Source: Penium margaritaceum
Taxonomy: Eukaryota; Streptophyta; Zygnematophyceae; Desmidiales; Peniaceae
Length of the DNA stretch: 64,000 nucleotides
Assembly (NCBI GenBank): GCA_023375785.1
Contig: SZWC01001610.1
Span: 197,730 to 261,729, forward strand
Direction: 5' to 3'
The notes beneath the pieces are model-generated. The model did not search any database, had not been told where the DNA came from, and saw only the letters and a list, made by a program, of their open reading frames with translations. The position numbers and the translations under genes are program-made. Each line of letters starts with the position of its first letter. Position 1 is the first letter of the stretch. Positions 21,325 through 31,240 of this stretch are shown here, piece by piece.

Positions 21325-22410
21325 CTAGAGGAAGAGCTGATGGGCCCAAGGGAGAAGCTGCAGAGTGGCTGAAAAGGGCTCGAGTATAGCGTTGCTGTAC
21401 CGTGTGAAGATTTCAGTATACTCAAGGCAAACTCCGAGCATCATCGTACTGAGCGCCCACAGTTGTGTGCCTCCGGAGGTCCCAAGGCGCGTGTAGATGC
21501 GCATGGCGCATCGCCAGTAATCAGCTGCAGGCTCTGCAGGCCCCTGACGGAGAGAGTGAAAGGCACAAATGTGTGCTGCACGGGTGGCGTGCGTCTCTGT
21601 GGCCAGCAGGGATAAGGCCAGATCCCAACCCCCGAGTGGGTCAGCGCCCGTGCCAGTGCCGGGCTCGCCAAGGAAGGGGCGGAAGTCGACGACGGTCTCA
21701 CGTGGCATGGCATAGAGGAGTCCGCGCATCATCCTGGCTGTTGTCAGTACCTGTGCAGGGTCTGTAGGATGATACAGGATGTGGTAGTAGGGCCACACGT
21801 CCTCTGAAGTAGCCCAGACCTGAAAGAGGATCTCCCAGCAGTCAAAGCCGTCCTCAGTGATGTACCGTGGAGGTGGTGTCTCAAAGTCCTTGGGTTGCCG
21901 CTCCATGGGGAGAGCAACCGCAAGCCGAGGGGGACAAGGGACGGGGAAGACTCCTGGAAGGGGATAGTCACCGGGATAGTCGGGTGACGATCGCACCGTA
22001 GGAATCCAAGGAGATCTGGTACCCGTCTGCAGCTGACGGAGGCGGTCCTGAAGAACTCTAATCTCATGATCCGGGGAGTCGTCTGGCATGCCTGGCATGA
22101 ATAGCTCATCATCTAGGAGGTCAGGAGGTGGTGGGTCAGGTCGAGCTCCTGTAACGGGTGCCTGAGCCGACTGCTGTGTAGAGACCGCGACGCCGGCAGC
22201 TCCCTCGAAAACCTGCCGTGGGACTGTGGACTGGCCACGTAGAAGCTCAGTCAGCGTACGGATGGCATCAGTGTGCTCCCGCTGTAGGTGACGCATCTCA
22301 ACCTGCTGGCTCCACAGGTCCTCAATGGCCTGCAAGCGTGGGCTCAGGATCCCAGAGGAGGAGGAGGAGGGATCACCTGTCGCCTTCTCCTTGTTGTCCG
22401 ATGAGTCCAT
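21325..22410 (-). CDS. gag: Gag capsid part, family I (I-b)
   Basis: An open frame of 361 codons from ATG at 22410, chosen because the upstream extension to 22440 starts only at TTG. It contains an N-terminal coiled-coil-like segment (LSPRLQAIEDLWSQQ), a proline-rich stretch, then the capsid blocks PKDFET, GFDCWE, ETVVDFRPFLG and AADYWRCAMR shared with I-a and I-c. It forms the particle shell in copia elements. The frame ends at a TAG at 21325 in a CAG-type codon context; the same frame then continues toward the zinc knuckle, so the natural Gag was longer. Expression is unproven. Confidence 0.8.
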   Translation of the reverse strand: MDSSDNKEKATGDPSSSSSGILSPRLQAIEDLWSQQVEMRHLQREHTDAIRTLTELLRGQSTVPRQVFEGAAGVAVSTQQSAQAPVTGARPDPPPPDLLDDELFMPGMPDDSPDHEIRVLQDRLRQLQTGTRSPWIPTVRSSPDYPGDYPLPGVFPVPCPPRLAVALPMERQPKDFETPPPRYITEDGFDCWEILFQVWATSEDVWPYYHILYHPTDPAQVLTTARMMRGLLYAMPRETVVDFRPFLGEPGTGTGADPLGGWDLALSLLATETHATRAAHICAFHSLRQGPAEPAADYWRCAMRIYTRLGTSGGTQLWALSTMMLGVCLEYTEIFTRYSNAILEPFSATLQLLPWAHQLFL

Positions 22411-23264
22411 GTCGCCTCTCAGTATGGGTCGACAGGTCAAGTTTGTCGGATTTTGAAAGCGTCAACGTTTCTCGAGAAGTTGAAACGCTGGCAATATTTG
22501 ACTGTCCGGCAAACAATTTGGCTAAGTATGGTGCTCATGTCAGCAGGTGGTTGCTGATGTCAGTACGACCTGATGACGTCAGCAAGCAAAAATGCTGACG
22601 TTGGCTCGACTCCCTCCCCTCTTTTTTTTGTCTCTCGCGGTTCTGCGAGCGTGCAGCCGCTCCGCGGCAGCTACGTGGAAGCTCCGCGTAGGCTGCACGC
22701 CAACTTTCGCTCAGTTGCTGCTACAGCTGTTCTATCAGTTGCAGCAGCAGCAGCTGCGTGGCTGTATGCGCAACAGTGGCAGCAGCGGCTGCGCAATGCC
22801 GCAGCTGCTGCTGCGCGCTGCGGCTGCTGCTCGTTGTCGCCGCCGCACGCTGCTACTGTTGCTGCTGTTGCTGCAAGTGCTACTGCTCTGCTGCTGCCAC
22901 CGCGGCTACCGTTGCTGTTGTTGCGCTGCTGTTGCTATTGCTACTGCTACTCTGCTGCTGCTGCCGCTGCCGCTTCTTGCTGCTGTTGTCGCGGCCGCTG
23001 CTGCGGCTGCGGACGGCGGCTGCACTCGCTGCAGCCGCCATGCGCTACTGTACCTGCTGCTATGGCGCTGCTGCTGCTGCTTTGCTTCTATACTACTGTT
23101 GGCACGGTGGCAACGCCGCTGCTACGGTCTCACGTGATGGGTGTGGGTTCCGTCGACGGCGACCGGCTGTCTTCAACAGGCCCTAGTAGATCTGCTGCAC
23201 CGGTGACTCTCACCGCTGCTGCTCTGCTGCGTCTCTGCTGCGCAACTCAGTGAGAACTGTCTCA
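22411..23264 (-). other. CAG-rich 5' leader of I-b
   Basis: The sense strand is dominated by CAG, GCA and CAA triplets (plus-strand CTG/GCT runs, 22730-23110). The plus-strand frames of 140-226 residues here, full of C, A and L, are shadows of the repeat. Confidence 0.7.
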
Positions 23265-23278
23265 CTACTCTGATACCA
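23265..23278 (-). other. Primer binding site (tRNA-iMet type), I-b
   Basis: The sense strand reads TGGTATCAGAGTAG directly inside the LTR. Confidence 0.92.
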
Positions 23279-23914
23279 TGAGAAGATGTAAGGAAGCCTC
23301 CTAGCAACACTCCCGTTGACCAGGCGTCAGTGCCGGATCAGACGATGACGACAGTCACATGTCGTGCACGCAACAGTAAGAGTTTGGCTAGGGGACACAA
23401 GGCAAAGTGCCTGAATATTTCAATAGCATTTGTAGAGAAGGATAACAAATGACAGGTCCATGGCCTAAATACCTGCCGTGGCGCACAGCGGGTGTCGCAC
23501 GCGGCGGTCCAAGAGATGTCCTAAAACCGGCCCAAAACCGCTGTTTTGGCCATAACTCTTCGCACACATGTCATAATGCTACGCCATCTGAACCTAGACG
23601 TGCAGGATGACAAGACGGACGCTACGACTGGTCACATGCATGCATCCATCATCAGACGGTGGACACGCAATGCAAAAACATGCCAATCAGGCTCATGGCC
23701 AGTCCGCCGGAAAGACTACTACAGGCTGCAGAGAAACAGTAGGGAGTCCCGGCAGTGTCCGGGGCTCTGGAACGGTAGTCTGCCAACTCCAAGCTGGTAG
23801 TCCGTCGCCCGTCATCCCTCCAATGTCACCAGGGCCCGCCTCAGGGATCTGCACGAGTTTGGACACGGCCGAGTGGTCACAGTATACTGTACAAGAAAGT
23901 CACAAATCACAACA
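23279..23914 (-). repeat. 5' LTR of I-b
   Basis: 636 bp, TGAGAAGATG to ATCACAACA, matching 16158-16793. Followed by GTTCA (23915-23919), the second target-site copy. Confidence 0.94.
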
Positions 23915-24210
23915 GTTCAGGCCTCCCGAGACGCCGGAACACGTAACCGGACGTCCGGGTCTCAACCACATGCAAGCTACACCTGTCCGACAAAAGGCCT
24001 CAATCATAGGACTCAATCGATGGTGCTGGGTCTCCCGCAGTACCGGTACAACCCACCGTGTACCCGGGTCTCGACCACAGAGGGAGTGTACAACCTGTGA
24101 GAGACAATATGCAGGCAATCTCTATGGGGTCTCCCGGAGCACTGGCACAAACCACCAACTGCCCGGGTCTCGACCACCGACAAAACTCTATCAGACATGC
24201 ACGCATGAAG
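23915..24210 (-). repeat. Family N LTR N3, second part, with three hairpin motifs
   Basis: Continuation of 15776-16157 after the I-b insertion. Hairpin motifs lie at 23920-23969, 24028-24077 and 24126-24178, about 100 bp apart. With the copy at 16020 this LTR has four, while N1 and N2 LTRs have two. In the first, GACG pairs with CGTC and CCGG with CCGG around a T bulge. In the second, GTAC pairs with GTAC and CGGT with ACCG around an A bulge. The end ACCGACAAAACTCTATCAG resembles the N1 LTR after its second motif. Confidence 0.72.
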
Positions 24211-24320
24211 TGAGCTGCTAGAATGCATCAGACGTATCACAGAGGGAGTAAGGTAGCCATTGGAGAATAATCAGCACAAGCTAAGAGGCTCTCTCTGCAC
24301 AGAACTACATGACAACTTAA

Positions 24321-24772
24321 AGTCAAGACCCACACACTCGGTGGACTGTATTGGTGTGACGAGAAGACCCAATGGTTGTAGTAGGGCATCTGATGCTCGG
24401 AAAGTCGTTTGTGATGCCTGGACGTTGATTTTGAATGTTTCTAGCACTTCTCGTATTCTCTCTGTGGTCGAGACCCGGGCACTCAGAGAGCTGTTCCAGT
24501 GCCTTGAGGAGACTACCTTTGTTGTTCTCATGGTATATGCAGTATGTTCTTCCCACTCACCCGTTTGGGTTGAGTGGGAGCGACGGGCCCCGGTGCGGCT
24601 AGCTGCCGGCGCCCCTACATAAGCCTGCTAGGGGCTCATTTGTACTTTCTCTTTGTTCTTTCGCATTATGCGTTCCAGACTTAGCCAATTTTTTGGCGTT
24701 TTGCATTGCAGTCACACGTAGAGCTCATGTTCGTGTTTGCATGGGCCTGCATGCCCTAATTAATTTCCAACT
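24321..24772 (+). repeat. 5' LTR of N2 (5' truncated)
   Basis: Aligns with 30632-31086 of the 3' LTR and with the N1 LTRs read on the minus strand. It starts inside the first hairpin motif (24321-24370; CACAC with GTGTG) and includes the second (24463-24517). A TATA-like TACATAAG lies at 24616-24623, followed by a pyrimidine patch. The LTR ends CCAACT before the primer site. The 110 bp to the left (24211-24320) match nothing I recognise. Confidence 0.82.
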
Positions 24773-24784
24773 TGGTATCAGACC
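24773..24784 (+). other. Primer binding site, N2
   Basis: TGGTATCAGACC: the tRNA-iMet-type site with one or two changes from TGGTATCAGAGC. Confidence 0.8.
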
Positions 24785-26170
24785 ACAAGGGGGCGTGTGA
24801 GCAACAGAAGCAGCAATAGGTTGTGGAACTCAAAGAGAACGCTCCGCGTGGCGCTACACCGTCAGTAGTGTGAGGGAGCGGCAAGTGACTGCACGTGATC
24901 GCCACAGGGGCGATGAGCAACGCACAACAGGAATAGCGGCTGCGGCACTGGCAGTATTAGGAGCAGTAGAAGTAGTAGTATTGGCAGCTGCTGTGCCGTA
25001 CCGTAGAAGAAGCATCAGAGTACCCGCTCATAGCAACGGCGGCAGCAACAACAGCAGTAGCAGTAGCGATGGGTGGTAGCATTTGCAGTAGCTACACCTA
25101 TGGCTACAGCAACAACATAGCAGAGGCAGCTGCTACGCCGCGCATCAGCAACAGCAACAATAGTGGCGGCGGCACCAACGGCGGCAGCAATGGCGGCGCA
25201 AAGCAACAGTAACAGCAACGGCAGCAACAAGCAGCAGAAGTAGCGACAGTTGTTGTGCCGTACAACAGGAGCAGCAACGGCAACGGGAGCAGCGGTGGCG
25301 CACAGCACCAGCAGTAGCATTGGCAGTAGCAAGTAGCAAAAGTGGCAGTTGTAAAAAGCAACAACAACGACGGCGCACAGAAGCAAGCACCAACGGCTAT
25401 AGTAGCAAGTAGTAGCAACAACTATTGTGCACAGCTATTGTAAAAGCAACAAAAGCAGCAGTAGCAGCAGCAACGGCAACAACTGCACAAAATACCGCAG
25501 CTCCTACTATCGAAGCGAGGAGGGCCTTGCAGCCCTCCTGTGAGGGCCTCTCCCCTCCCTCAGAAGGGCCCCCTCGAGCCCCCTCGGGGAGGCCCCCTCA
25601 GAGGGGCCCCCTTTGGCCACGTGAGCCCCCTCAGCTCTGTCGGCCCCGTTGCTCAACCGACATAGGGGGCCGACGGCGAGAGAGGGGCCTACCCCCCCTT
25701 CCACCCATACCGCTCACTTGCACAAGCGAGCAAGCAAGCGAGCGTGCGCGGGAGGGAGGCCAGCTGGACCCCCCACCTTTTTCTTCCCCCCTCCTTTATC
25801 TTCTCAATTTCCCAAATCAGGGGCAATCGAGAACAGGGGGAAGGAGAAGAAAAAAAAGAAGTTGCGAGAAAAAAAGTGGGGGGGGGGGGGTTGAGGGTAA
25901 GAAGAGGGGAAAGAGAGGAAATAGAGGTGGGGGTAATGGCAGAGAAGAAAAAAGAGAGGAGGGGGTGAGGGTGAGAAGAGAGAAGAACAAAAAGGAAAAA
26001 AAAGAAAACAAAAAACAAATAATACACTAAAGAAATGCGTGCCACCGACAACCGTAGACGTAACCCGTCTAGCAGCCAGCGCAGAATTACCCGTAGTGGC
26101 AACAACCATAGCAACAACAGCACCTTTTACGGCAGCAGCAACGATGGCAGTGGAATGGTGACAACTGCAT
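24785..26170 (+). other. Low-complexity 5' leader of N2
   Basis: The same block order as in N1: GCA/ACA/GCAGCAACA triplets (about 24920-25500), a GGGCCC- and CCCCTC-rich block (25510-25780), then an almost pure A/G tract (25825-26020). No credible coding sequence is present. The minus-strand leucine/cysteine-rich and phenylalanine-rich frames are artefacts of the triplets and of the A/G tract. Confidence 0.7.
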
Positions 26171-27349
26171 AGTGCAGAGCAGTTGCAGAAGCACCTGCAG
26201 TCTCCCTTTCCGAGCTGACAACGGATCATTGTCGACGACGACTTCCTCTTTAAGATGTGTCATGGACCAACGTCTCTCTTGGGTTCGTGGATTTGTCTCC
26301 GCACTTCAATCCATAGGATCGATGGCATTTTTGGGGCTTTCCATCTCCGAAGGCTTGGTCTTCTACCGCTTGGAGCAGCAGCCACACCTGCAGCCGCCAC
26401 ATCTTCTGTTCTTGGAACAGTTTTTTCTCCTTTACTGAGAGCAGCACAAGTAGTCGCAGCTGGTGAGACTCCCTTCTCCGGGTGTCCTCTGATCATGCCG
26501 CTCGTCCCGTGTGATTACACTTGCTAGCCTCGACGCCGTGACCTACAAGGGTGACAGTGTCTACTAGTGTCATCCTCTCCCGTGGCTTGGTGTTTACCAC
26601 CGGGAGTAAGTTCCCTCGGCACCTATCCATCGTCCAACACACGAGATGAGTACGCATACATCTAAGCAAGCGCCTTGCGCATTTGCCTACTACTATTGTG
26701 GTGATGGATGTCATGGTTGGCGTCACTGCTGGACGCAACCTCACAGTTGGCATCCACCTTGGCTTCAACGTCGTCTGAGCATGCATCCTCCACAGCATGC
26801 GGATCTGCCAGTATTAGCGACCATACTCGCTGAGATCCACGGCCTGAGGCAGATGGTGCAACGGCTTTGTGACCTCATCGTCACCGAGCGTGCTTCTTTT
26901 ACTAGTTTGTCAACAACCTCTTTGATCTCATCTCCTTCATCATCTGCTCATTTCTCATCCGATGGTATCCCTTCAGCTCCACCTGCTAGCCAGTCCCGAA
27001 CTGCCACATCCTCTTGATCCTCCACTCTCTTGCTACCAGGACGCCACCTCGAGATGACATGTCTTCATGTAGTCTTTCTAGTCGTGTGAGCATGCGACAT
27101 CAGCATCAACGTTCCGTGGGCCGTGCTCATGCCAGTCTTAATACATCCTCCACCTCCTTGGCATTCGTTGCTGTATCAGTGGAGGGAGAGTGTGGTCACT
27201 GTACATTGCCTATTGTGATAGTAGCAATAGGATCCGCACTACCGCAGGGCTGTGGTGCTCCAGCGTCAGCTCATGCAGATCCAGATGATATGATGACAGC
27301 ACATGACGTTGAGTCTGATCTCGACATGGCATTCATGGTGGATACTTGC

Positions 27350-28070
27350 GTGTCATTGAGCTCGACTTCCACGTCCAGGCTGGGTCTAGATCTTCTACAA
27401 CAGCAGGTTGCATCAAGAGGAGTGCGGGCCCGATGTCCCTAGACGGTGCAACTTGCGGCTCCGAGCGGTGCCGGCCCGGCGGTGGCACATGAGTCCCGTA
27501 CGCATCGGGATGCATCTACCGGACTCTTGGGGGAGTTTGTGCATCAGGCTCACACCAGTCCGGTGGAGATTGCAGTGTATGAGACATGCATGTCATCGAG
27601 GTCGACATCCACAATAGGATAGGAGCCAGACGTTCTACAGTAGCATGTTGCATTAGGAGGAGTACACACCCGGTGTCCCTGGGCAGTGCCACTTGCGGCT
27701 CCGACCAGTAGTTGCATGACGGTGGCACAGGCGTCTTGTACGGATCGGGATGCGTCTACCAGACTCTTGGGGAAGTGTGTGCAGCAGGCTCACACCAGTC
27801 AGGTCGAGATTGTTGTGCATGTGACATGCATGTCATCGAGGTCAACATCCACGGTGGGGCAGGAGCTGTACGTTCTACAGCAGCAGGTTGCATCAGGAGG
27901 AGTACAGGCCCAGCGTCCTCGGGCGGTGCCACTTGCGACTCCAACCGGTAGCGGCCAGATGGTGGCACAAGAGTCACGTGTGGATCGAGATGTCCCTTTT
28001 GGGCTTCTAAGGGCCCTGGCGCATGAGGCTCACACCAGCCCGGTAGCGATCGTAGTGCATGAGCAGAGTC
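27350..28070 (+). repeat. Three ~239-bp tandem repeats in the N2 ORF
   Basis: Three diverged units starting near 27350, 27588 and 27826, each with TGTCATTGAG/TGTCATCGAG near the start, a LQQQVAS-type segment, the conserved GGTGCCACTTGC-type block and GGCTCACACCAG near the end. N1 shows about two units (5075-5560). Copy number therefore differs between elements. Confidence 0.75.
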
Positions 28071-29626
28071 GGCCGGCTGGTCTTTTAAAGGTTGAGGCAT
28101 TCTTGAGAGTAGCAGTTCTTAGAGATATCACTCAGACATGTGCTGTAACAGACACAGTGGGCTCCACCTTGTCATCAACGCTATCTGATGACTTACTTCA
28201 GTGTGAGGAGTCATCCATGTTCCCAGAGTCAGTAGATTCCAGTACACACGACGGAGTAGCGACACACATGACGGAGTCAAATGGTGGTCCTCACTCCATT
28301 ATCAAGCACGTGACAGCGACCATTCTTCTCAGCGAGACGGCGCACGATCACCAGCACGCTTGCTGGTCACCTTGACAGGCATCGTCGAGCCGGAGTCCTG
28401 CACAATTGTGTCTACTACGCCGGCAGTCAAGGACAGTGGAGCAAATCCGACCACCCAGATGGAGTTACCTCATCAGTAGGAGCTGAGTATTGCCCTCTCG
28501 GGTTCACGTGTTTGTGACCCTACTGATTACATCGACGCTGAGAGTGGCAATACCTACACAGACGACATTTCGACATGCTCCACGGACTCTGATTAATCCT
28601 CCTTCTCTCTCAGCGCGCGACTTCTCATTCCTCCTCGTACGATGTACACAAGCTACGGTCAGGATTTCACACCTTCAAATGCGTTCAATTGTCCAGCATC
28701 TCAGGATATTGCGAGTTTTGTTGACCCCTAGGAGGATGAAGCAGCATCGGCTCCATCGTCTTCAACATCAGAGATGCAAATGGAGCTGTAGTTATGAGTT
28801 CTACAGTCTGCGTGAAAAACATCCAGTGACACAGAGTTGATTTTACGCAAGGTAGACATGGGCCACCTCCACATGTCCAAGGCAAATTACGCTAACTTAT
28901 AGGAGCGTGTAGAGATGCTACAACGGGAGGTGATGCAAGCATAGGTGCGATTATCAAAGCAGGGAGCCACTACTATCGACACGAGCTTGCCGCTTCGGGC
29001 ATCTAGCACACCCATACTCGGGGAGGATCTTGTACCAGCTCCGAGCATGACGTCCAATGGAGACACTGTCACACGAGAGGTGAGCGTGCCTTCAGTTTCC
29101 ACCATCCTCATTCCTGTCGACTCCATCATCGCTCCTCCTTCTTCTATTGCTGCCTTCATGCACCTTCATGCATCTGCTTCAGCTGCTCTATCATCACCTT
29201 TGTCTATGTGTGGTGGTTGGGTTCGTCGTTCCAGCCCTCCTCCTCTTGTAGTGTTGCACCTTGGTGCTTCGGGGTGCTCTATCCCGCCTTGAAGGCCAGC
29301 TCTCCCACTTCATCCACGGTTGTGTGTTGCTCGCCCATTCCCTTCCTCAAGCATACACAGATGCATCGAAGTAGAGAGGAGAGGTGAGAGATTGTGAGTT
29401 GGGACTCTTGGTAGTCACACGACAACTGGTACACTCCAGGTGGTACAGGGGCGACATGAGGAGCCGTAGGCAGAGACACCACTTCATCTTTGAGGGTGGT
29501 AGCAAACTTGTGCGTGACAGGGGGAGATATCTTTGTGTGATGGGAGACCACATGATCTATCGCCCAGGATCTGTTCAGCGATGGTAGTTGCATCTCCATC
29601 CAGGACTTTGCCACCATGTTCATCTG

Positions 29627-29640
29627 CCCAGGGGGAGTGT
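29627..29640 (+). other. Internal polypurine tract with LTR-like junction (N2)
   Basis: CCCAGGGGGAG followed by TGTTGTGACC. This is about 0.79 kb before the true polypurine tract and 3' LTR. It is matched by N1 at 3494-3510. Confidence 0.55.
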
Positions 29641-30110
29641 TGTGACCGGCATACGGACACGTGTTGGATTGCTCGTAGGGGTCGAGACCCGGGCACTGGT
29701 ACCACCAGTGTCATGAGGAGACCCTCGTGTGGACCTCGGCTTGACATGGCATCATGGGAGATGCATGGCGAGGGGTCCATGTTCTGCTATGAGAATACTA
29801 TAGCAGCCGGCGTATGGCTCATGCCACGTGCCTGCACAGTTACATGTGGATGGTAGCACTCTGTTGGTTGAGACCCGAACACTTGGTGGGTGTACCAATA
29901 TCACGAGGAGACCATGTGATCGTGTGTCTTGGTGTGTGGCTGTACTGTATGTGGCAAGTGCATGCAAGCTGGATTGCTCATAGTGGTCGAGACCCGGACA
30001 CGTGGTGAGTTGCACCCGCGTTACGAGGACATCCCTGTGTGATCATGTGTATTGGTTGATGATGCTATTGTGACCGGCATACGGACACGTGTTAGATTGC
30101 TTGCAGGAGT
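29638..30110 (+). repeat. Direct repeat in N2 3' region
   Basis: GTGACCGGCATACGGACACG followed by a GTTGGATTGCT-like block and a hairpin motif occurs at 29642 and again at 30071, about 430 bp apart. This suggests local duplication within the array. Confidence 0.7.
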
Positions 30111-30245
30111 CGAGACCCGGGCACGGGTACCGTTAGTGTCACGAGGAGACCCTCTTGTTGTTTGACTTGTGTATGATGTGCATGACTCCTCTCATGGTCG
30201 AGACCCGGACACATGGTGGGATGTACATGTGTCGTGAGGAGACCT
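29677..30245 (+). repeat. Array of five hairpin motifs upstream of N2 3' LTR
   Basis: Motif copies at 29677-29725, 29863-29915, 29982-30033, 30107-30153 and 30195-30245, all in the plus (sense) orientation. Examples: GGCACTGGT pairs with ACCAGTGTC (first copy); GACACATG pairs with CATGTGTC (last copy), perfect over 8 bp but with a different sequence. All keep GAGACCC before the helix, and most keep GAGGAGACC after it. Confidence 0.78.
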
Positions 30246-30410
30246 TGTGACCTTCATTATGCTCTCGGGGGACTGCGGGCCTAGCCTCTGTGAGTGGATG
30301 AGCGGCAAATGTGAATGTATGTGTGCTTGCATGGTGCAGATTGTGGTTTGGCATACGTTGTTGTTCCATAGATTTGTTCATTTGCTCTAGCGCTGACGGC
30401 TATGTCAGCC

Positions 30411-30418
30411 AGGGGGAG
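30411..30418 (+). other. Polypurine tract, N2
   Basis: AGGGGGAG directly before TGTTGGTTTG, the 3' LTR start. Confidence 0.82.
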
Positions 30419-31086
30419 TGTTGGTTTGTGTGGCATCCACCCGTCACGACCGCAGCCGATTGATTACCCATTTACCCCACATTGGTGGTATAGGGTGGAG
30501 TAGAGCATGATGACACGACGTGCCTTCGGAGTGTGTCAAGACTTCTCCAGCAACTACGACAGCTCCGGCGAGACACAATCGATGCGTTCTGGCAGCCCAG
30601 TGGGCTTGTCGGGAGCTAGGAGAGTTGTCTCGGTGGGTTGAGACACGCGCACCCGGTGGACTGTACCAGTGTGACAAGGAGACCCGATGGTTGAATTAGG
30701 GCTTTCGATGTTCGGAAAGCCGTTTGTGATGTCTGGACGCTAATTATGAATTTTATTCTAGCACAGCTCATGTTTTCTCGATGGTCGAGACCCGGGCACT
30801 CGAAGAGCTGTTCCGGTGCCTCAAGGAGACCACCTTTGTTGTTCTCATAGTGTATGCAGTGTGTTCTCCTCGCTGAATTGTTTTGTTCAATGGGTGTGAC
30901 GGGACCCGGTGCGGCTAGCTACCGGCGCCCCTACATAAGCCTGCTAGGGGCTCATTTGTGCTTTCTCCTTGTTCTTTCATGTTATGCATTCCAGACAGCC
31001 AAATTTTTGGTGTTTTGCATTACACTCATACACAGAGCTCATGTTCGTGTTTGCATGGACCTGCATGCCCTAATTTCTTTCCAATT
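30419..31086 (+). repeat. 3' LTR of N2
   Basis: 668 bp, TGTTGGTTTGTG to CCAATT. Hairpin motifs at 30632-30688 and 30781-30834. A TATA-like TACATAAG at 30932-30939 is followed by TCATTTGTGCTTTCTCC, a plausible core promoter and start region conserved in the other family N LTRs. Confidence 0.85.
30932..30939 (+). promoter_or_regulatory. TATA-like box in family N LTR
   Basis: TACATAAG, conserved at 24616-24623 and in the N4 LTR (ATACATAAGC at about 36383), each time upstream of a pyrimidine-rich patch. Promoter function is inferred from position and conservation. Confidence 0.35.
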
Positions 31087-31240
31087 GCATCCGGCATCGT
31101 AGGCCTGAGTTGGGTCACCAAAAAGATCCTCCATGAGGAGATGCACTAGCCTGGGACTCGAGCCATCTGCTCGGGCATGGACACGGCCGAGTGGTCATAG
31201 TAAACCATACAGCTTGACGGGTATGTCACGAATCACAACG
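31087..31240 (-). repeat. 3' LTR remnant of I-c
   Basis: Only the last part of the LTR remains, with GGACACGGCCGAGTGGTCA and GTCACGAATCACAACG. The final base differs from the ACA of I-b. N2 abuts its other side. Confidence 0.72.

Larger units (their letters stand above)
16158..23914 (-). mobile_element. Ty1/copia element, family I, copy I-b (full length)
   Basis: A 7757-bp minus-strand copia element: two 636-bp LTRs (16158-16793, 23279-23914), primer site 23265-23278, gag 21325-22410, pol from about 21320 down to 16893, polypurine tract next to the left LTR, and a perfect GTTCA target duplication. Domain order protease, integrase, reverse transcriptase, RNase H is that of Ty1/copia. A handful of stops and at least one frameshift inactivate it. 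The best-preserved member of its family here and the reference for I-a and I-c. Confidence 0.95.
26640..29640 (+). pseudogene. Zinc-knuckle ORF of family N (N2 copy, broken)
   Basis: Collinear with N1 3480-6450. Segments in several frames: 26646-27017 (zinc knuckle at 26688-26729, then VQRLCDLIVTERAS), 27014-27442, 27686-28375 (tandem repeat units and EAFLRVAVLRD, MFPES), 28945-29292 (ILGEDLVPAPSMTS) and 29384-29587 (RQRHHFIFEGGS). In this copy the first knuckle ligand is Tyr and the last Cys is kept, the opposite of N1, so the ancestor very likely had an intact CCHC knuckle. Upstream homology (LPWLGVYH, PIHRPTHEMS) shows the original start was further 5'. Product unknown; a nucleic-acid-binding Gag-like protein is the simplest guess. 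Confidence 0.55.
24321..31086 (+). mobile_element. Non-autonomous LTR element N2
   Basis: A plus-strand relative of N1: truncated 5' LTR 24321-24772, primer site 24773, low-complexity leader to about 26170, broken zinc-knuckle ORF 26640-29640, internal polypurine-LTR-like junction 29627-29640, hairpin array 29677-30245, polypurine tract 30411-30418 and 3' LTR 30419-31086. No protease, integrase or reverse transcriptase motif is seen. The 5' LTR lacks its first ~215 bp, so no target duplication can be read. The 3' end abuts a family I LTR remnant. Confidence 0.82.

Noticed and set aside
21325-22410. Active Gag gene
   Set aside because: The frame is open, but it ends at a stop before the zinc knuckle, and the downstream pol has several stops and a frameshift.
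25689-26229. Phenylalanine- and proline-rich minus-strand frames
   Set aside because: Shadows of the purine tract in the N2 leader.
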